A DNA stretch of 21,392 nucleotides from a virus. The notes under the pieces were generated by a model that had not been told where the DNA came from, made no database searches, and was given only the letters and a program-made list of their open reading frames with translations. Shown here one piece after another: positions 13,436 to 19,723 of this stretch. The translations under genes were made by a program, and so were the position numbers. Location: IMG/VR virus record IMGVR_UViG_3300031952_000179, positions 1 to 21,392 of that record; one strand, written 5' to 3'. How positions within the stretch are numbered: the first letter of the stretch is position 1; every line of letters starts with the position of its first letter.

Positions 13436-13778
13436 TATCTTTACTTATTTCGTTTAGTTTTTTAATAAACTCATAAAGAACCATATAATCATCTTTCACG
13501 ATAGTTTCGCTCCATCCTTCGAGTTCTTTCTCGAATCTATCCTCTAACTGTTGAAGTATACCTCCCCATTCTTCAGCATAGGTGAAATACCATTCATTAC
13601 TATCTGAAACCATTGACTTGAGTAAAAGTGCAATATTAATATAACCAGAAGTGTTATATTCATTTGCTTCATTCATCATCTCTTTTTCCATCTTGAGACG
13701 AATACCTTCTATTACATTACTAGCAAAGTCAGATGCTTCATCTGATGAACCGATGCTTTCAATACCCATGAATCCCAT
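13428..13778 (-). CDS. hypothetical acidic helical protein
   Basis: A 116-aa helical protein. Met1 (MGFMGIESIG) is used, but Met4 is equally possible. No known domain; Trp-rich centre (EWYFTYAEEWGG). Confidence 0.6.
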   Translation of the reverse strand: MGFMGIESIGSSDEASDFASNVIEGIRLKMEKEMMNEANEYNTSGYINIALLLKSMVSDSNEWYFTYAEEWGGILQQLEDRFEKELEGWSETIVKDDYMVLYEFIKKLNEISKDNG

Positions 13779-13784
13779 ATATCT

Positions 13785-14006
13785 TTATTTTTGTTTAATT
13801 ATTCTCCAAGCACTTTTTACATGCCAATTTTTTACTCCTGTATCTATTACTCGTCCTTCTTTTACAGTTGTAACATGTCCTCTTACTCGTACTATAAATG
13901 TACCTTGTTTTTTCTGCTCTATAAAACGACTTATTGATGTTACTGTCTCAGTATTTATTTCAAAGTATTCTATTCCATATCTTTCTAGGAACATATTATA
14001 CACCAT
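13785..14006 (-). CDS. small hypothetical protein
   Basis: A 73-aa basic, beta-rich protein (GTFIVRVRGHVTTVKEGRVI then NWHVKSAWRI). The layout of short strands and basic residues suggests a small barrel or nucleic-acid-binding fold, not assignable. Confidence 0.6.
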   Translation of the reverse strand: MVYNMFLERYGIEYFEINTETVTSISRFIEQKKQGTFIVRVRGHVTTVKEGRVIDTGVKNWHVKSAWRIIKQK

Positions 14007-14033
14007 TTACCTAGGTATTTACGGTTTAAGGAA

Positions 14034-14294
14034 TTAATCAAATGTTGTTCCATCAGTTATTGTTATGCAAAATGCTAATACTGTTAATCTTTCTGCTCGT
14101 TCTATTTCACCATCATTATTATTAAACCATCTAAATGCACCAGGAAATGGTTCAAAAAGAGCCATTTCAGGGAAATCATTCATTATTGTTTGAGTTTTAT
14201 AATCTTCTCCTCCTAATAAATAACATAAACATAACATTGGTCGTGATGATTCTCCTAACTTAAGATAAGCATCCCTATATTGTTTATTTCTCAT
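14034..14294 (-). CDS. GICxA/FPEL family protein, diverged copy 4
   Basis: An 86-aa protein with the family order: N-terminal helix (YRDAYLKLGE), MLCLCYLL, NDFPEMALFEPF, and RAERLTVLAFCI. The fold is likely shared with the 7338 and 8204 genes. Coupled by a 4-bp overlap to the membrane protein upstream. Confidence 0.6.
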   Translation of the reverse strand: MRNKQYRDAYLKLGESSRPMLCLCYLLGGEDYKTQTIMNDFPEMALFEPFPGAFRWFNNNDGEIERAERLTVLAFCITITDGTTFD

Positions 14295-14515
14295 TTAAAA
14301 AAGAATTCAAATGTTTGATGAATAATAGTTATATTAATTTGTTCATATAATATCCATTTAAGGATAGCTAGAGGTGTGAAGAAAAAATCCATAATACTCC
14401 AAAATATTGAACCATGAATATGATAACCTACCATTGCAGTCAGGAGACAAAAAATACTATAAAGGAATTTCATAATTGGGTTTGTAAATGGTGAAAAAGT
14501 GTATTTAAGTTTCAT
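14291..14515 (-). CDS. small membrane protein
   Basis: A 74-aa protein with two hydrophobic segments, about 15-31 (KFLYSIFCLLTAMVGYH) and 36-56 (SIFWSIMDFFFTPLAILKWI), and a short C-terminal tail. The HGSIFWSIMDFFF...LAILKWI pattern recurs among small phage membrane proteins. Topology likely a two-span hairpin. Function unknown. Confidence 0.7.
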   Translation of the reverse strand: MKLKYTFSPFTNPIMKFLYSIFCLLTAMVGYHIHGSIFWSIMDFFFTPLAILKWILYEQINITIIHQTFEFFFK

Positions 14516-14519
14516 TTTA

Positions 14520-14705
14520 TTAATAAGTTATTACCATTTTATCAGGTGCCTTTTGTAACATTTCCATTGGATTATCCCATCTCATTTTAATTTCTGGGTA
14601 TAATTCTATACCATTTGGACAGTCAATAACTAATGGTAATTCTCTTTTATCAGGACTGATTGCTTGTAATTCTCTAATAAAAGTATTTATTGTGCGTTTA
14701 TTCAT
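14520..14705 (-). CDS. small hypothetical protein
   Basis: A 61-aa protein, TINTFIRELQAISPDKRELP then IELYPEIKMRWD. The LQAISPDKRxLPL pattern is typical of a small phage family whose members start with a short helix followed by strands. Its ATG overlaps the stop of the upstream 49-aa gene (ATGA). Confidence 0.65.
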   Translation of the reverse strand: MNKRTINTFIRELQAISPDKRELPLVIDCPNGIELYPEIKMRWDNPMEMLQKAPDKMVITY

Positions 14706-14851
14706 AGACTTTGATAAAATTCAATTAATTTAAAAATAGGTGAATCAAATTCACCTGTAATAATCCAATGAATAGGCGAAACAATAAATAATGTTCCTAT
14801 AAAACAAAACGGGAATATAATTGTAAAAAACAATCTTTTTATTATTTTCAT
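14702..14851 (-). CDS. 49-aa membrane protein
   Basis: MKIIKRLFFTIIFPFCFIGT and more hydrophobic residues to about 37, then a polar tail. It has one long or two short spans. A promoter box lies 4 bp before the ATG, and ATGA couples it to the downstream gene, so start and stop are both well supported. Confidence 0.65.
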   Translation of the reverse strand: MKIIKRLFFTIIFPFCFIGTLFIVSPIHWIITGEFDSPIFKLIEFYQSL

Positions 14852-14855
14852 ACTT

Positions 14856-14867
14856 TAAATATAAGTA
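14856..14867 (-). promoter_or_regulatory. promoter-like box, 4 bp from ATG
   Basis: TACTTATATTTA directly before the 49-aa membrane-protein ATG. Confidence 0.6.
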
Positions 14868-14874
14868 AAAATTT

Positions 14875-15063
14875 TTAATCTTCCTCTTCTAAGAAAATAT
14901 CATCTAAAGTCTGCTCATAAGCATCTGCTTCATCTTCATCATCAAATGTTTCTCCATCTGAACAATAATAAAGATGTTCTGTCTCTACTTCACAATTAAA
15001 ACATTGGTTTCCATCCTGTTTTCTTGATGTATCACCACATATAGTACAAGTCCATTCTATCAT
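14875..15063 (-). CDS. zinc-ribbon acidic protein
   Basis: A 62-aa protein: WTCTICGDTSRK and QCFNCE form two CxxC pairs 12 residues apart, a compact zinc ribbon. The C-terminal half is strongly acidic. Such combinations may bind host nucleic-acid machinery. Coupled by 4 bp to the upstream membrane gene. Confidence 0.65.
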   Translation of the reverse strand: MIEWTCTICGDTSRKQDGNQCFNCEVETEHLYYCSDGETFDDEDEADAYEQTLDDIFLEEED

Positions 15064-15263
15064 AAATCTCTATATTTAGGTAAACATTTTTGGTAATCAG
15101 GTTCACATTTATTCCATTTTTCTGTCTCAAGAAAACCAAAACAACTAAGACAATATCTCACTATTGCTTCATCTATATTATAAGTAGGTAATTTTTTATA
15201 GTCCTTTACCCAAGTAGATGCTGCTGCTCCCAAAAATAAAATTACCATTATTACCACTACCAT
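15060..15263 (-). CDS. small membrane-anchored protein with Cys pairs
   Basis: A 67-aa protein with an N-terminal hydrophobic segment (VVVIMVILFLGAAAST), then CLSC at about 39-42 and two further cysteines (NKCEPDYQKCLP), which could form disulphides or bind zinc. The N-terminus may be an uncleaved anchor. Confidence 0.65.
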   Translation of the reverse strand: MVVVIMVILFLGAAASTWVKDYKKLPTYNIDEAIVRYCLSCFGFLETEKWNKCEPDYQKCLPKYRDL

Positions 15264-15412
15264 AAATCATTAAATTTTGTAAGTTTAAAATAACCAATAA
15301 TATAAATAATAATAATAGCAAATGAATAACTTATTTTTCCTTGACTTACTAAGCCTGTCATAATTATACAAGCAATTAATCCTAACCAAAATGGATAATA
15401 TCTCTTTATCAT
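15257..15412 (-). CDS. 51-aa membrane protein
   Basis: MIKRYYPFWLGLIACIIMTG and a second hydrophobic segment SFAIIIIYIIGYF suggest a two-span hairpin. Ends with TAG and overlaps the next gene by 7 bp. Promoter box 14 bp upstream, AGGTT before the ATG. Confidence 0.65.
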   Translation of the reverse strand: MIKRYYPFWLGLIACIIMTGLVSQGKISYSFAIIIIYIIGYFKLTKFNDLW

Positions 15413-15426
15413 AACCTCTATTTTCT

Positions 15427-15438
15427 TAAATATAAGTA
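15427..15438 (-). promoter_or_regulatory. promoter-like box TACTTATATTTA
   Basis: 14 bp upstream of the 51-aa membrane protein. Confidence 0.6.
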
Positions 15439-15445
15439 AACTTTT

Positions 15446-15724
15446 TTAACCTTCCAAGTATTCCTTACCATCAATCTTCAGAGCCGTAATTGTTTCTCTG
15501 TTGATCATCTTATAATGTTTCTTCTGAATGTCATAGACAGGAATTAATCCTTTTTGCTTAGGACTATATGATAATGTACCACCTTTAAGGTGTTTTTTAA
15601 CTCCTAAGCGAGCATTCATTACTCTAGTACTATTATCTTTTTTGATAAATGTAACTGTGAAGAATTTACCTTCAGCAGTCTCTATCAATCTAATCATTTC
15701 TTCTCTTGTTGTTTTTATCATCAT
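15446..15724 (-). CDS. SH3-like beta-barrel phage protein
   Basis: A 92-aa protein with FFTVTFIKKDNSTRVMNARL, GVKKHLKGG, LIPVYDIQKKHYKMIN and ALKIDGKEY. I recognise this order as a recurrent small protein of Bacteroidota phages usually described as an SH3-type beta barrel. Function unknown; such barrels bind nucleic acid or protein. Coupled by 4 bp to the upstream gene. Confidence 0.55.
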   Translation of the reverse strand: MMIKTTREEMIRLIETAEGKFFTVTFIKKDNSTRVMNARLGVKKHLKGGTLSYSPKQKGLIPVYDIQKKHYKMINRETITALKIDGKEYLEG

Positions 15725-16020
15725 AAGTATGATTTTGTTGAAAATGTATTTTCTTTTAGATCTCCACTCTCTATTAACATTACTAAATGGTCCCTTTCTG
15801 CTCTTGGCATCAATGATGCTTTTCTAAGAATAAGTTCATACTCATCATTCATAGAACGACGATTATCACAAAGATGAGCATATATTCTTCCCCATAATCT
15901 ATCTTCTCTACTAGTTGGATATGGGAAGTTAGAAAATTCCTTCCCATCTGGAGATACATGGAATCCTTCAACTTCCTTCATGTCTGAGCCATCGGCTGTC
16001 TTACCTGTATAGAATGGCAT
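15721..16020 (-). CDS. hypothetical protein
   Basis: A 99-aa protein starting MPFYTGKTADGSDMKEVEGF, with WGRIYAHLCDNRRSMNDEYE and MPRAERDHLVMLI. No motif of known function. First gene after a 58-aa gene in the same direction. Confidence 0.65.
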   Translation of the reverse strand: MPFYTGKTADGSDMKEVEGFHVSPDGKEFSNFPYPTSREDRLWGRIYAHLCDNRRSMNDEYELILRKASLMPRAERDHLVMLIESGDLKENTFSTKSYL

Positions 16021-16023
16021 ATA

Positions 16024-16200
16024 TTAAAAACAGCCTGAAGCTACTTCTTGTGCTGCGTCCCAAATAATATCTTCATCTAGATCAATATCTAGATCACGAG
16101 CCGTAGTCTCAGCATACATTGCATCGTCATCTATAGGTAATCCTTTTTCTGTCCATTGTGCTCTTAATAAACACATATGATTAAAGATTTTTTGATACAT
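16024..16200 (-). CDS. 58-aa hypothetical protein
   Basis: MYQKIFNHMCLLRAQWTEKG then a markedly acidic helical tail (DLDIDLDEDI). Its composition matches the neighbours and it fills the only gap between two larger genes, 5 bp after the RadA-like gene. Confidence 0.65.
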   Translation of the reverse strand: MYQKIFNHMCLLRAQWTEKGLPIDDDAMYAETTARDLDIDLDEDIIWDAAQEVASGCF

Positions 16201-16205
16201 ATTTT

Positions 16206-17150
16206 TTAATTTGTATTTATTGGGTTTGATAATACTTGAGGAATGATTATTTCAGCTGCTGCTTTAGCTGCTTCCGTTGCTGGTACTTCAAATTCTTGGT
16301 CTGTCTTAACCATAGTACCATAATATATAGCATTATTAAGTAGCTGGAATGAGAATTTAATATTTGCTGGGCCGTTTCTATTCTTGGTAAATTCTAAATA
16401 AGTATTACCTGTACTACCTCTGCCTGTCTCAATTCTCATCTCTAAAAGAGCATCAGTCATATGTTTTAACCGGTTACTACCAACAAAATCTCCACCTTTA
16501 GTAACTTGCTGTATTAATAAAAATGTTGTGTAAAGATTTTCTTTATTTTCACCTTTATTATTTTTAGTAAATGTTTCAACTAACCAAGATTCTGCTCTTT
16601 TTCTATCCCAGTCATTATCATCCCTAACCCCATCTAATACTTCAGCAATACTATCAACTAGAATTAGATCCCAACCTATATCTAAAACTTGCTCAATTAC
16701 ATCTTTAGTATTATGACTAAGATAGTCACTAACAAACATTGTCTGTACTATTCCGAATTGTGGGAATCGTTGAGTGTATTTAAACATTTGTTTTCTACCC
16801 ATTTCACCACAAATAAATAAACATCGTCTATCACTTTTATTCTGAACAGATGCTAATAGGTCTAAGAGACTTGTTGTTTTACCTACTCCAGCGTCACCTA
16901 CACACATAATATTTGTTGCGCAAGGCACTCCACCTTCATAACTAACAAGTTCATCTAAAGGTAAACCACTTACCATTGTCTCCATCATACGAGGATCAAT
17001 ATCAAGCGTATTTAGTTTCTCTATACCTCCTGAGAAATCAATAATAGGAATACGATGTGGATAAAGTGGATTGTTTAGTTTGGGTGGTCGACCCCTTTGT
17101 CTTTTTTCTGGAATAGTTGGTTGTGTGGGCATCTCTTTTTCATCTATCAT
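16206..17150 (-). CDS. RadA/RecA-family ATPase with AT-hook
   Basis: A 314-aa protein from the start MIDEKEMPTQ; a longer form from 17201 would begin upstream of the promoter box at 17172 and is unlikely. An AT-hook (KRQRGRPPK, 16-24) precedes a RecA-type core with Walker A GDAGVGKTT (85-93), FICGEM near 112-117, and Walker B DLILVDS (161-167). The part LKHMTDALLEMR ... FTKNRNGPANIKF matches the RadA/Sms arrangement (LEHMVDTVLYF ... KNRFGP) more than classical RecA or DnaB. RadA-like ATPases drive branch migration and recombination-dependent replication. No zinc finger and no Lon-like C-terminal domain are present, unlike full RadA. A phage recombination/replication role is inferred. Confidence 0.7.
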   Translation of the reverse strand: MIDEKEMPTQPTIPEKRQRGRPPKLNNPLYPHRIPIIDFSGGIEKLNTLDIDPRMMETMVSGLPLDELVSYEGGVPCATNIMCVGDAGVGKTTSLLDLLASVQNKSDRRCLFICGEMGRKQMFKYTQRFPQFGIVQTMFVSDYLSHNTKDVIEQVLDIGWDLILVDSIAEVLDGVRDDNDWDRKRAESWLVETFTKNNKGENKENLYTTFLLIQQVTKGGDFVGSNRLKHMTDALLEMRIETGRGSTGNTYLEFTKNRNGPANIKFSFQLLNNAIYYGTMVKTDQEFEVPATEAAKAAAEIIIPQVLSNPINTN

Positions 17151-17171
17151 AACCTTTATTCTTATTTTTTC

Positions 17172-17183
17172 TAAATATAAGTA
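17172..17183 (-). promoter_or_regulatory. promoter-like box TACTTATATTTA
   Basis: 21 bp upstream of the chosen ATPase start. Confidence 0.6.
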
Positions 17184-17190
17184 AAATTTC

Positions 17191-17442
17191 TTAAGAGACA
17201 AAATTTACTTCTAATATTTCTTCATTTTCCATAGTTATTACACAGCCTTTAAAGTTAGGTAAATATCTTTTTATACCTTTCTCATCTTCATATATAAGAT
17301 CTATTCTTTTTTGTTTACTTAGAGGAATAATATATGGATAATTACCCTTAATATCTCTCCATCTCTGTTTATCTGTCATGGTTTCTTCTCTTATAGAAGC
17401 CCATAACAAATTCTTTCTTATCTTAGACAAGATAAATTTCAT
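17191..17442 (-). CDS. hypothetical protein
   Basis: An 83-aa basic protein. Met1 (MKFILSKIRKNLLW) or Met22 (MTDKQRWRDIKG) could be the start. Two short beta segments (RIDLIYEDEKG, GCVITMENEEILEV) near the end. Starts 17 bp after the tmRNA 3' end, so it could be transcribed with the tmRNA. Not recognised. Confidence 0.55.
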   Translation of the reverse strand: MKFILSKIRKNLLWASIREETMTDKQRWRDIKGNYPYIIPLSKQKRIDLIYEDEKGIKRYLPNFKGCVITMENEEILEVNFVS

Positions 17443-17459
17443 AATCTATTTTTCATTTG

Positions 17460-17845
17460 TGGAGGCGGGGGAAGTTGAATCCCCGTCTTACTTAATTAGC
17501 ACTAAAGTTCATTTACAAGCTTATTTGATTTATTCATAAACCAACAAAATAAAGGTTTCATATAAGTGTGAACCAAACCTTAAGAACATGGTCTTGGAAT
17601 TATTTTAGACGAGCTCCAACCTGTGACCCGTTAATGTTTTATAGATTTCTGTTCCTAGGATTACTATATACCCGAATGATTAAGCCGTTACAGCTTCATC
17701 AGCACCTACTAATGCCATAGCATCAGCAAATGTAAAAGTTGACTTTTCGTCAATTAATTGTTTGAATGTTTTATTAAAGAGTCGTATCCATCCTAACTCT
17801 GCTTGCACTCTAATACGCCTAAAGCAATCAATACCCGGCGCCCCC
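17460..17845 (-). ncRNA. ssrA: tmRNA
   Basis: A 386-nt tmRNA. The 5' GGGGGCG pairs with the 3' CGCCTCC over 7 bp with a wobble at position 3 (the G3-U mark for charging with alanine), followed by discriminator A; CCA is not encoded. The T arm is GGGGA TTCAACT TCCCC. The D-like region reads CCGGGTATTGAT. Helix 2 pairs TTGCTT with AAGTAA and continues as ATTAG with CTAAT. A hairpin TTGAC/GTCAA (17739-17753) ends 11 nt before GCT at 17727, matching the PK1-to-resume-codon spacing known from E. coli. From there 15 codons run to TAA at 17680-17682: ADAMALVGADEAVTA. The tag position is inferred; the tmRNA itself is well supported. It rescues stalled ribosomes with SmpB, presumably supplied by the host. 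Confidence 0.8.
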
Positions 17846-17851
17846 TTGTTG

Positions 17852-17914
17852 TGATCTTATAAGGTTCCAATCCTTAACTAACTAAGTGTAATACACCTCC
17901 TGTTGGATAAGATC
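17852..17914 (-). ncRNA. tRNA-like element upstream of tmRNA
   Basis: 63 nt with a perfect 7-bp acceptor-like stem (GATCTTA / TAAGATC), a perfect 5-bp T-stem (TAAGG / CCTTA) with a 7-nt loop ATTGGAA, and discriminator-like A. The 31-nt middle is too short for normal D and anticodon arms, although GTGT/ACAC can pair. It lies between a broken small gene and the tmRNA 5' end, 6 nt from the latter. It may be a shrunken tRNA or a processing signal. Confidence 0.45.
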
Positions 17915-18076
17915 CTATTTTGTTGGTGTGTAATTTTTAATTATTAATCCTGAATATTTACTTTCTAATTTAGCTCTAGCGTATTGCCAACTTGAGTCTT
18001 CAATCGTTTCTTTTAGTTGCTTACCCTTAGCAGCTGGTGTTGTAAATGATACTTCCCATTTTTATAGTTTTGACAT
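17915..18076 (-). pseudogene. small conserved-looking gene with in-frame TAA
   Basis: Read from ATG 18076: MSKL, TAA (18062-18064), then KWEVSFTTPAAKGKQLKETI and SSWQYARAKLESKYSGL, ending IIKNYTPTK and TAG. The 48 codons after the TAA look fully coding. There is no ATG, GTG or TTG to restart between the stop and KWEVS. TAA is one change from AAA (Lys), so a nonsense mutation, sequencing error or readthrough are all possible. A promoter box sits 8 bp before the ATG. Confidence 0.55.
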
Positions 18077-18084
18077 TTTTATTA

Positions 18085-18096
18085 TAAATATCGTAA
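18085..18096 (-). promoter_or_regulatory. promoter-like box TTACGATATTTA
   Basis: 8 bp before the ATG of the interrupted small gene; a diverged copy followed by ATAATAAAA. Confidence 0.45.
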
Positions 18097-18113
18097 GAAT
18101 ATATAAAGTATTT

Positions 18114-18590
18114 TCAGCGGCACAGTACGTCAGCCATAACAGATGCGTAAGGTCCTAACGATTTAACTCTACTCTCGAAACCTAAACTTGCAACCCATCC
18201 TGTAGCTGCTATTAGGATTTGATTACTTTGATATCTTGGATCTGGATTCAAGTCTAGGTCAATATATTTGACATGAACATTTCCTGTTTCCTTTAAGAAT
18301 AAAGCTACATCAACTGAATTCACTACTTCCTTCCATAATCTTTCTGATGTTGTCTTATATTTTGGTAATTTTTCTTTAGCATAAAGCACATGTCCACCAT
18401 GATTTCCATAATGAAATACTAATACAGTAGCAAACATTGACTGATTTCGGCTATTTTGACTATCTGTACCTACATAAATAGAAACATCTTTTTTAGTTGC
18501 TAAAATATTTTTAACATAATCTAATAAGTCAATTTCTTTATGATCTGATAATGTATGAAATGTTAACATTGTTTTATTATTTAAAATCAT
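18114..18590 (-). CDS. RNase H-like YkuK-family (DUF458) protein
   Basis: A 158-aa protein with SIYVGTDSQNSRNQSMFATVLVFH (Asp43 in GTDSQ), ERLWKEVVNSVDVA (Glu83) and KYIDLDLNPDPRYQSNQI (Asp111/Asp113). This set matches the ribonuclease H-like YkuK family, whose acidic residues on the RNase H fold suggest metal-dependent nuclease action; no member's substrate is certain to me. A start at Met8 is also possible. Its 14-bp overlap with the cyclic-phosphate receiver gene indicates co-expression. Confidence 0.7.
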   Translation of the reverse strand: MILNNKTMLTFHTLSDHKEIDLLDYVKNILATKKDVSIYVGTDSQNSRNQSMFATVLVFHYGNHGGHVLYAKEKLPKYKTTSERLWKEVVNSVDVALFLKETGNVHVKYIDLDLNPDPRYQSNQILIAATGWVASLGFESRVKSLGPYASVMADVLCR

Positions 18591-18996
18591 TTACATATTG
18601 GATAGGATAAAATGTTCTAATACAATTTTCTTCTTGCCCACAATATCTTTGAAACTGTTTTACTATTGCCTGTATATTTTCACTACCTAACTCATTTGCT
18701 GAATGAACTGTTACTTCTTTTAATGGTTTATTTTTTCTAATACAATAATTTATAAGGTATTCTACACATTCTCTTCCTGTCTCTATCTTAAAACTATCAT
18801 AGTCAATAAATTTTTCTCCATTGTATTGATGAAGAAAATAATCTTTCATATGTTCCTCTGCTAGATCATGATCAAAAGATACAAGATCAGGTACCCCAAA
18901 TTCTTCTATAGCAGTAACAAACTCTTTATAGTTTCTTACTACTGTCCAACCTTCATCAAAAGGTGTTCTAACATCGTCAAGATATAATCTTATCAT
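18577..18996 (-). CDS. cyclic-phosphate processing receiver-domain protein
   Basis: A 139-aa protein from MIRLYLDDVRTPFDEGW. The acidic pair Asp7-Asp8 and the SFDHDL motif (Asp42, Asp44) are typical of the divergent receiver-like family described as cyclic-phosphate processing receiver domain, not of a two-component response regulator. The family has been predicted to act on cyclic-phosphate-containing molecules such as RNA 2',3'-cyclic phosphate ends; that is prediction. An in-frame extension to 19032 would overlap tRNA-Arg, so the ATG at 18996, 4 bp after the tRNA, is chosen. Confidence 0.7.
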   Translation of the reverse strand: MIRLYLDDVRTPFDEGWTVVRNYKEFVTAIEEFGVPDLVSFDHDLAEEHMKDYFLHQYNGEKFIDYDSFKIETGRECVEYLINYCIRKNKPLKEVTVHSANELGSENIQAIVKQFQRYCGQEENCIRTFYPIQYVNDFK

Positions 18997-19000
18997 TTTG

Positions 19001-19073
19001 TGCCCTCTATGAGATTCGAACTCATAAAACACCCTTAGAAGGGGCGTGGTTTATCCAGTTAGCCTAAGTGGGC
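19001..19073 (-). tRNA. tRNA-Arg (TCT)
   Basis: Acceptor GCCCACT / AGAGGGC (one A-A mismatch), anticodon loop CTTCTAA reads AGA, T-loop TTCGAAT, discriminator A. AGA is the favoured Arg codon in AT-rich genomes. Last tRNA of the array, 4 bp before a protein start. Confidence 0.85.
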
Positions 19074-19078
19074 AATGG

Positions 19079-19168
19079 CGGAAGAAGCGAGACTCGAACT
19101 CACACGCCAACTTTTCGTCGACGAACAGTTTAGCAAACTGCGGCAGTACCAATTATGCTTATTCTTCC
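19079..19168 (-). tRNA. tRNA-Ser (GCT)
   Basis: Acceptor GGAAGAA / TTCTTCC, anticodon loop TTGCTAA, long variable arm as expected for Ser, discriminator G. Own promoter box 21 bp upstream. Confidence 0.9.
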
Positions 19169-19189
19169 TTTTTTTTATTTCTCTTATTA

Positions 19190-19201
19190 TAAATATAAGT
19201 A
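19190..19201 (-). promoter_or_regulatory. promoter-like box inside tRNA array
   Basis: TACTTATATTTA between tRNA-Cys and tRNA-Ser(GCT); the only gap (60 bp) in this part of the array, so Ser(GCT) and Arg(TCT) plus the protein genes behind could be a separate transcript. Confidence 0.6.
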
Positions 19202-19228
19202 AAAATTTTTATAAAACCTAACAAATAG

Positions 19229-19298
19229 AAGTAGGGGTGAGTAACAATCTCACTCCATAAGTTTTGCAGACCTATTAGCCGTCTCGACTGACCCTACT
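19229..19298 (-). tRNA. tRNA-Cys (GCA), unusual T-loop
   Basis: Acceptor AGTAGGG / CCCTACT perfect; anticodon loop CTGCAAA; discriminator T, as required for Cys. The D loop is short and lacks GG, and the T-loop is ATTGTTA in place of TTCRANN. Only 70 nt. Confidence 0.75.
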
Positions 19299-19302
19299 AT
19301 AG

Positions 19303-19374
19303 TGCATTATAGAGAACTCGAATCCCTATTCTCCGGTTCGTAGCCGAAAGTCCTATCCATTGAACGAATAATGC
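19303..19374 (-). tRNA. tRNA-Arg (ACG)
   Basis: Acceptor GCATTAT / ATAATGC perfect, anticodon loop CTACGAA, T-loop TTCGAGT, discriminator A. A34 would need deamination to inosine by host TadA to read CGN. Confidence 0.9.
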
Positions 19375-19379
19375 TTATG

Positions 19380-19452
19380 TACCCATAGCGAGATTCGAAC
19401 TCGCACACTACGCTTCTAAGGCGCATACGACTACCAGTTACGTCATACGGGT
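19380..19452 (-). tRNA. tRNA-Leu (TAG anticodon), short variable loop
   Basis: Acceptor ACCCGTA / TATGGGT, anticodon stem TGCGC / GCGTA with loop CTTAGAA, T-loop TTCGAAT, discriminator A. Reads CUA. Leu tRNAs of bacteria normally have a long variable arm; here it is only 4-5 nt. Leu is assigned by anticodon alone. Confidence 0.75.
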
Positions 19453-19463
19453 ATTTAATGTTG

Positions 19464-19537
19464 TATTCCTGAAGGGAGTCGAACCCTCACTGTATGGGTC
19501 TTAAGCCCATTGTGACTACCAGTTGCACCACAGGAAT
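19464..19537 (-). tRNA. tRNA-Leu (TAA anticodon), short variable loop
   Basis: Acceptor ATTCCTG / CAGGAAT perfect, anticodon stem ATGGG / CCCAT with loop CTTAAGA, variable loop ACAGT, T-loop TTCGACT, discriminator A. Reads UUA, a very common codon here. The class I variable loop is unexpected for Leu. Confidence 0.8.
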
Positions 19538-19547
19538 ATATATGTTG

Positions 19548-19621
19548 GGTGTCTAAGTGGATTCGAACCTCCATCTCCCCAGTTCACAGCCGGGAGCTTT
19601 AACCAGTTAAGCTATAGACAC
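19548..19621 (-). tRNA. tRNA-His (GTG)
   Basis: Acceptor GTGTCTA / TAGACAC, anticodon loop CTGTGAA, discriminator C as in bacterial His tRNA. The base before position 1 is T, not the usual encoded G-1. Confidence 0.85.
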
Positions 19622-19623
19622 AG

Positions 19624-19714
19624 CGGAAGTAGCAAGAATTCAACTTGCACAACAGGATTGGTTACCGTCCTAGGCGTTTTCAAGACGCTGTACCTCTGTC
19701 CATTGGGTACTTCC
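19624..19714 (-). tRNA. tRNA-Ser (TGA)
   Basis: Acceptor GGAAGTA / TACTTCC, anticodon loop CTTGAAA, long variable arm, T-loop TTGAATT, discriminator G. Confidence 0.9.
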
Positions 19715-19723
19715 ATATTATTG

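Noticed and set aside
17151-17201. Longer N-terminus for the RadA-like ATPase (MSLKKFYLYL...)
   Set aside because: It would start upstream of the promoter box at 17172 and overlap the preceding gene; the shorter start has the usual AAGGTT-ATG context.
17680-17857. Protein-coding reading of the tmRNA region: the tag frame stays open upstream for over 40 more codons
   Set aside because: No start codon or start context is present, and the 7-bp acceptor, T arm and helix 2 pairings explain the segment as tmRNA. Kept in mind because such a long open stretch is slightly unusual.
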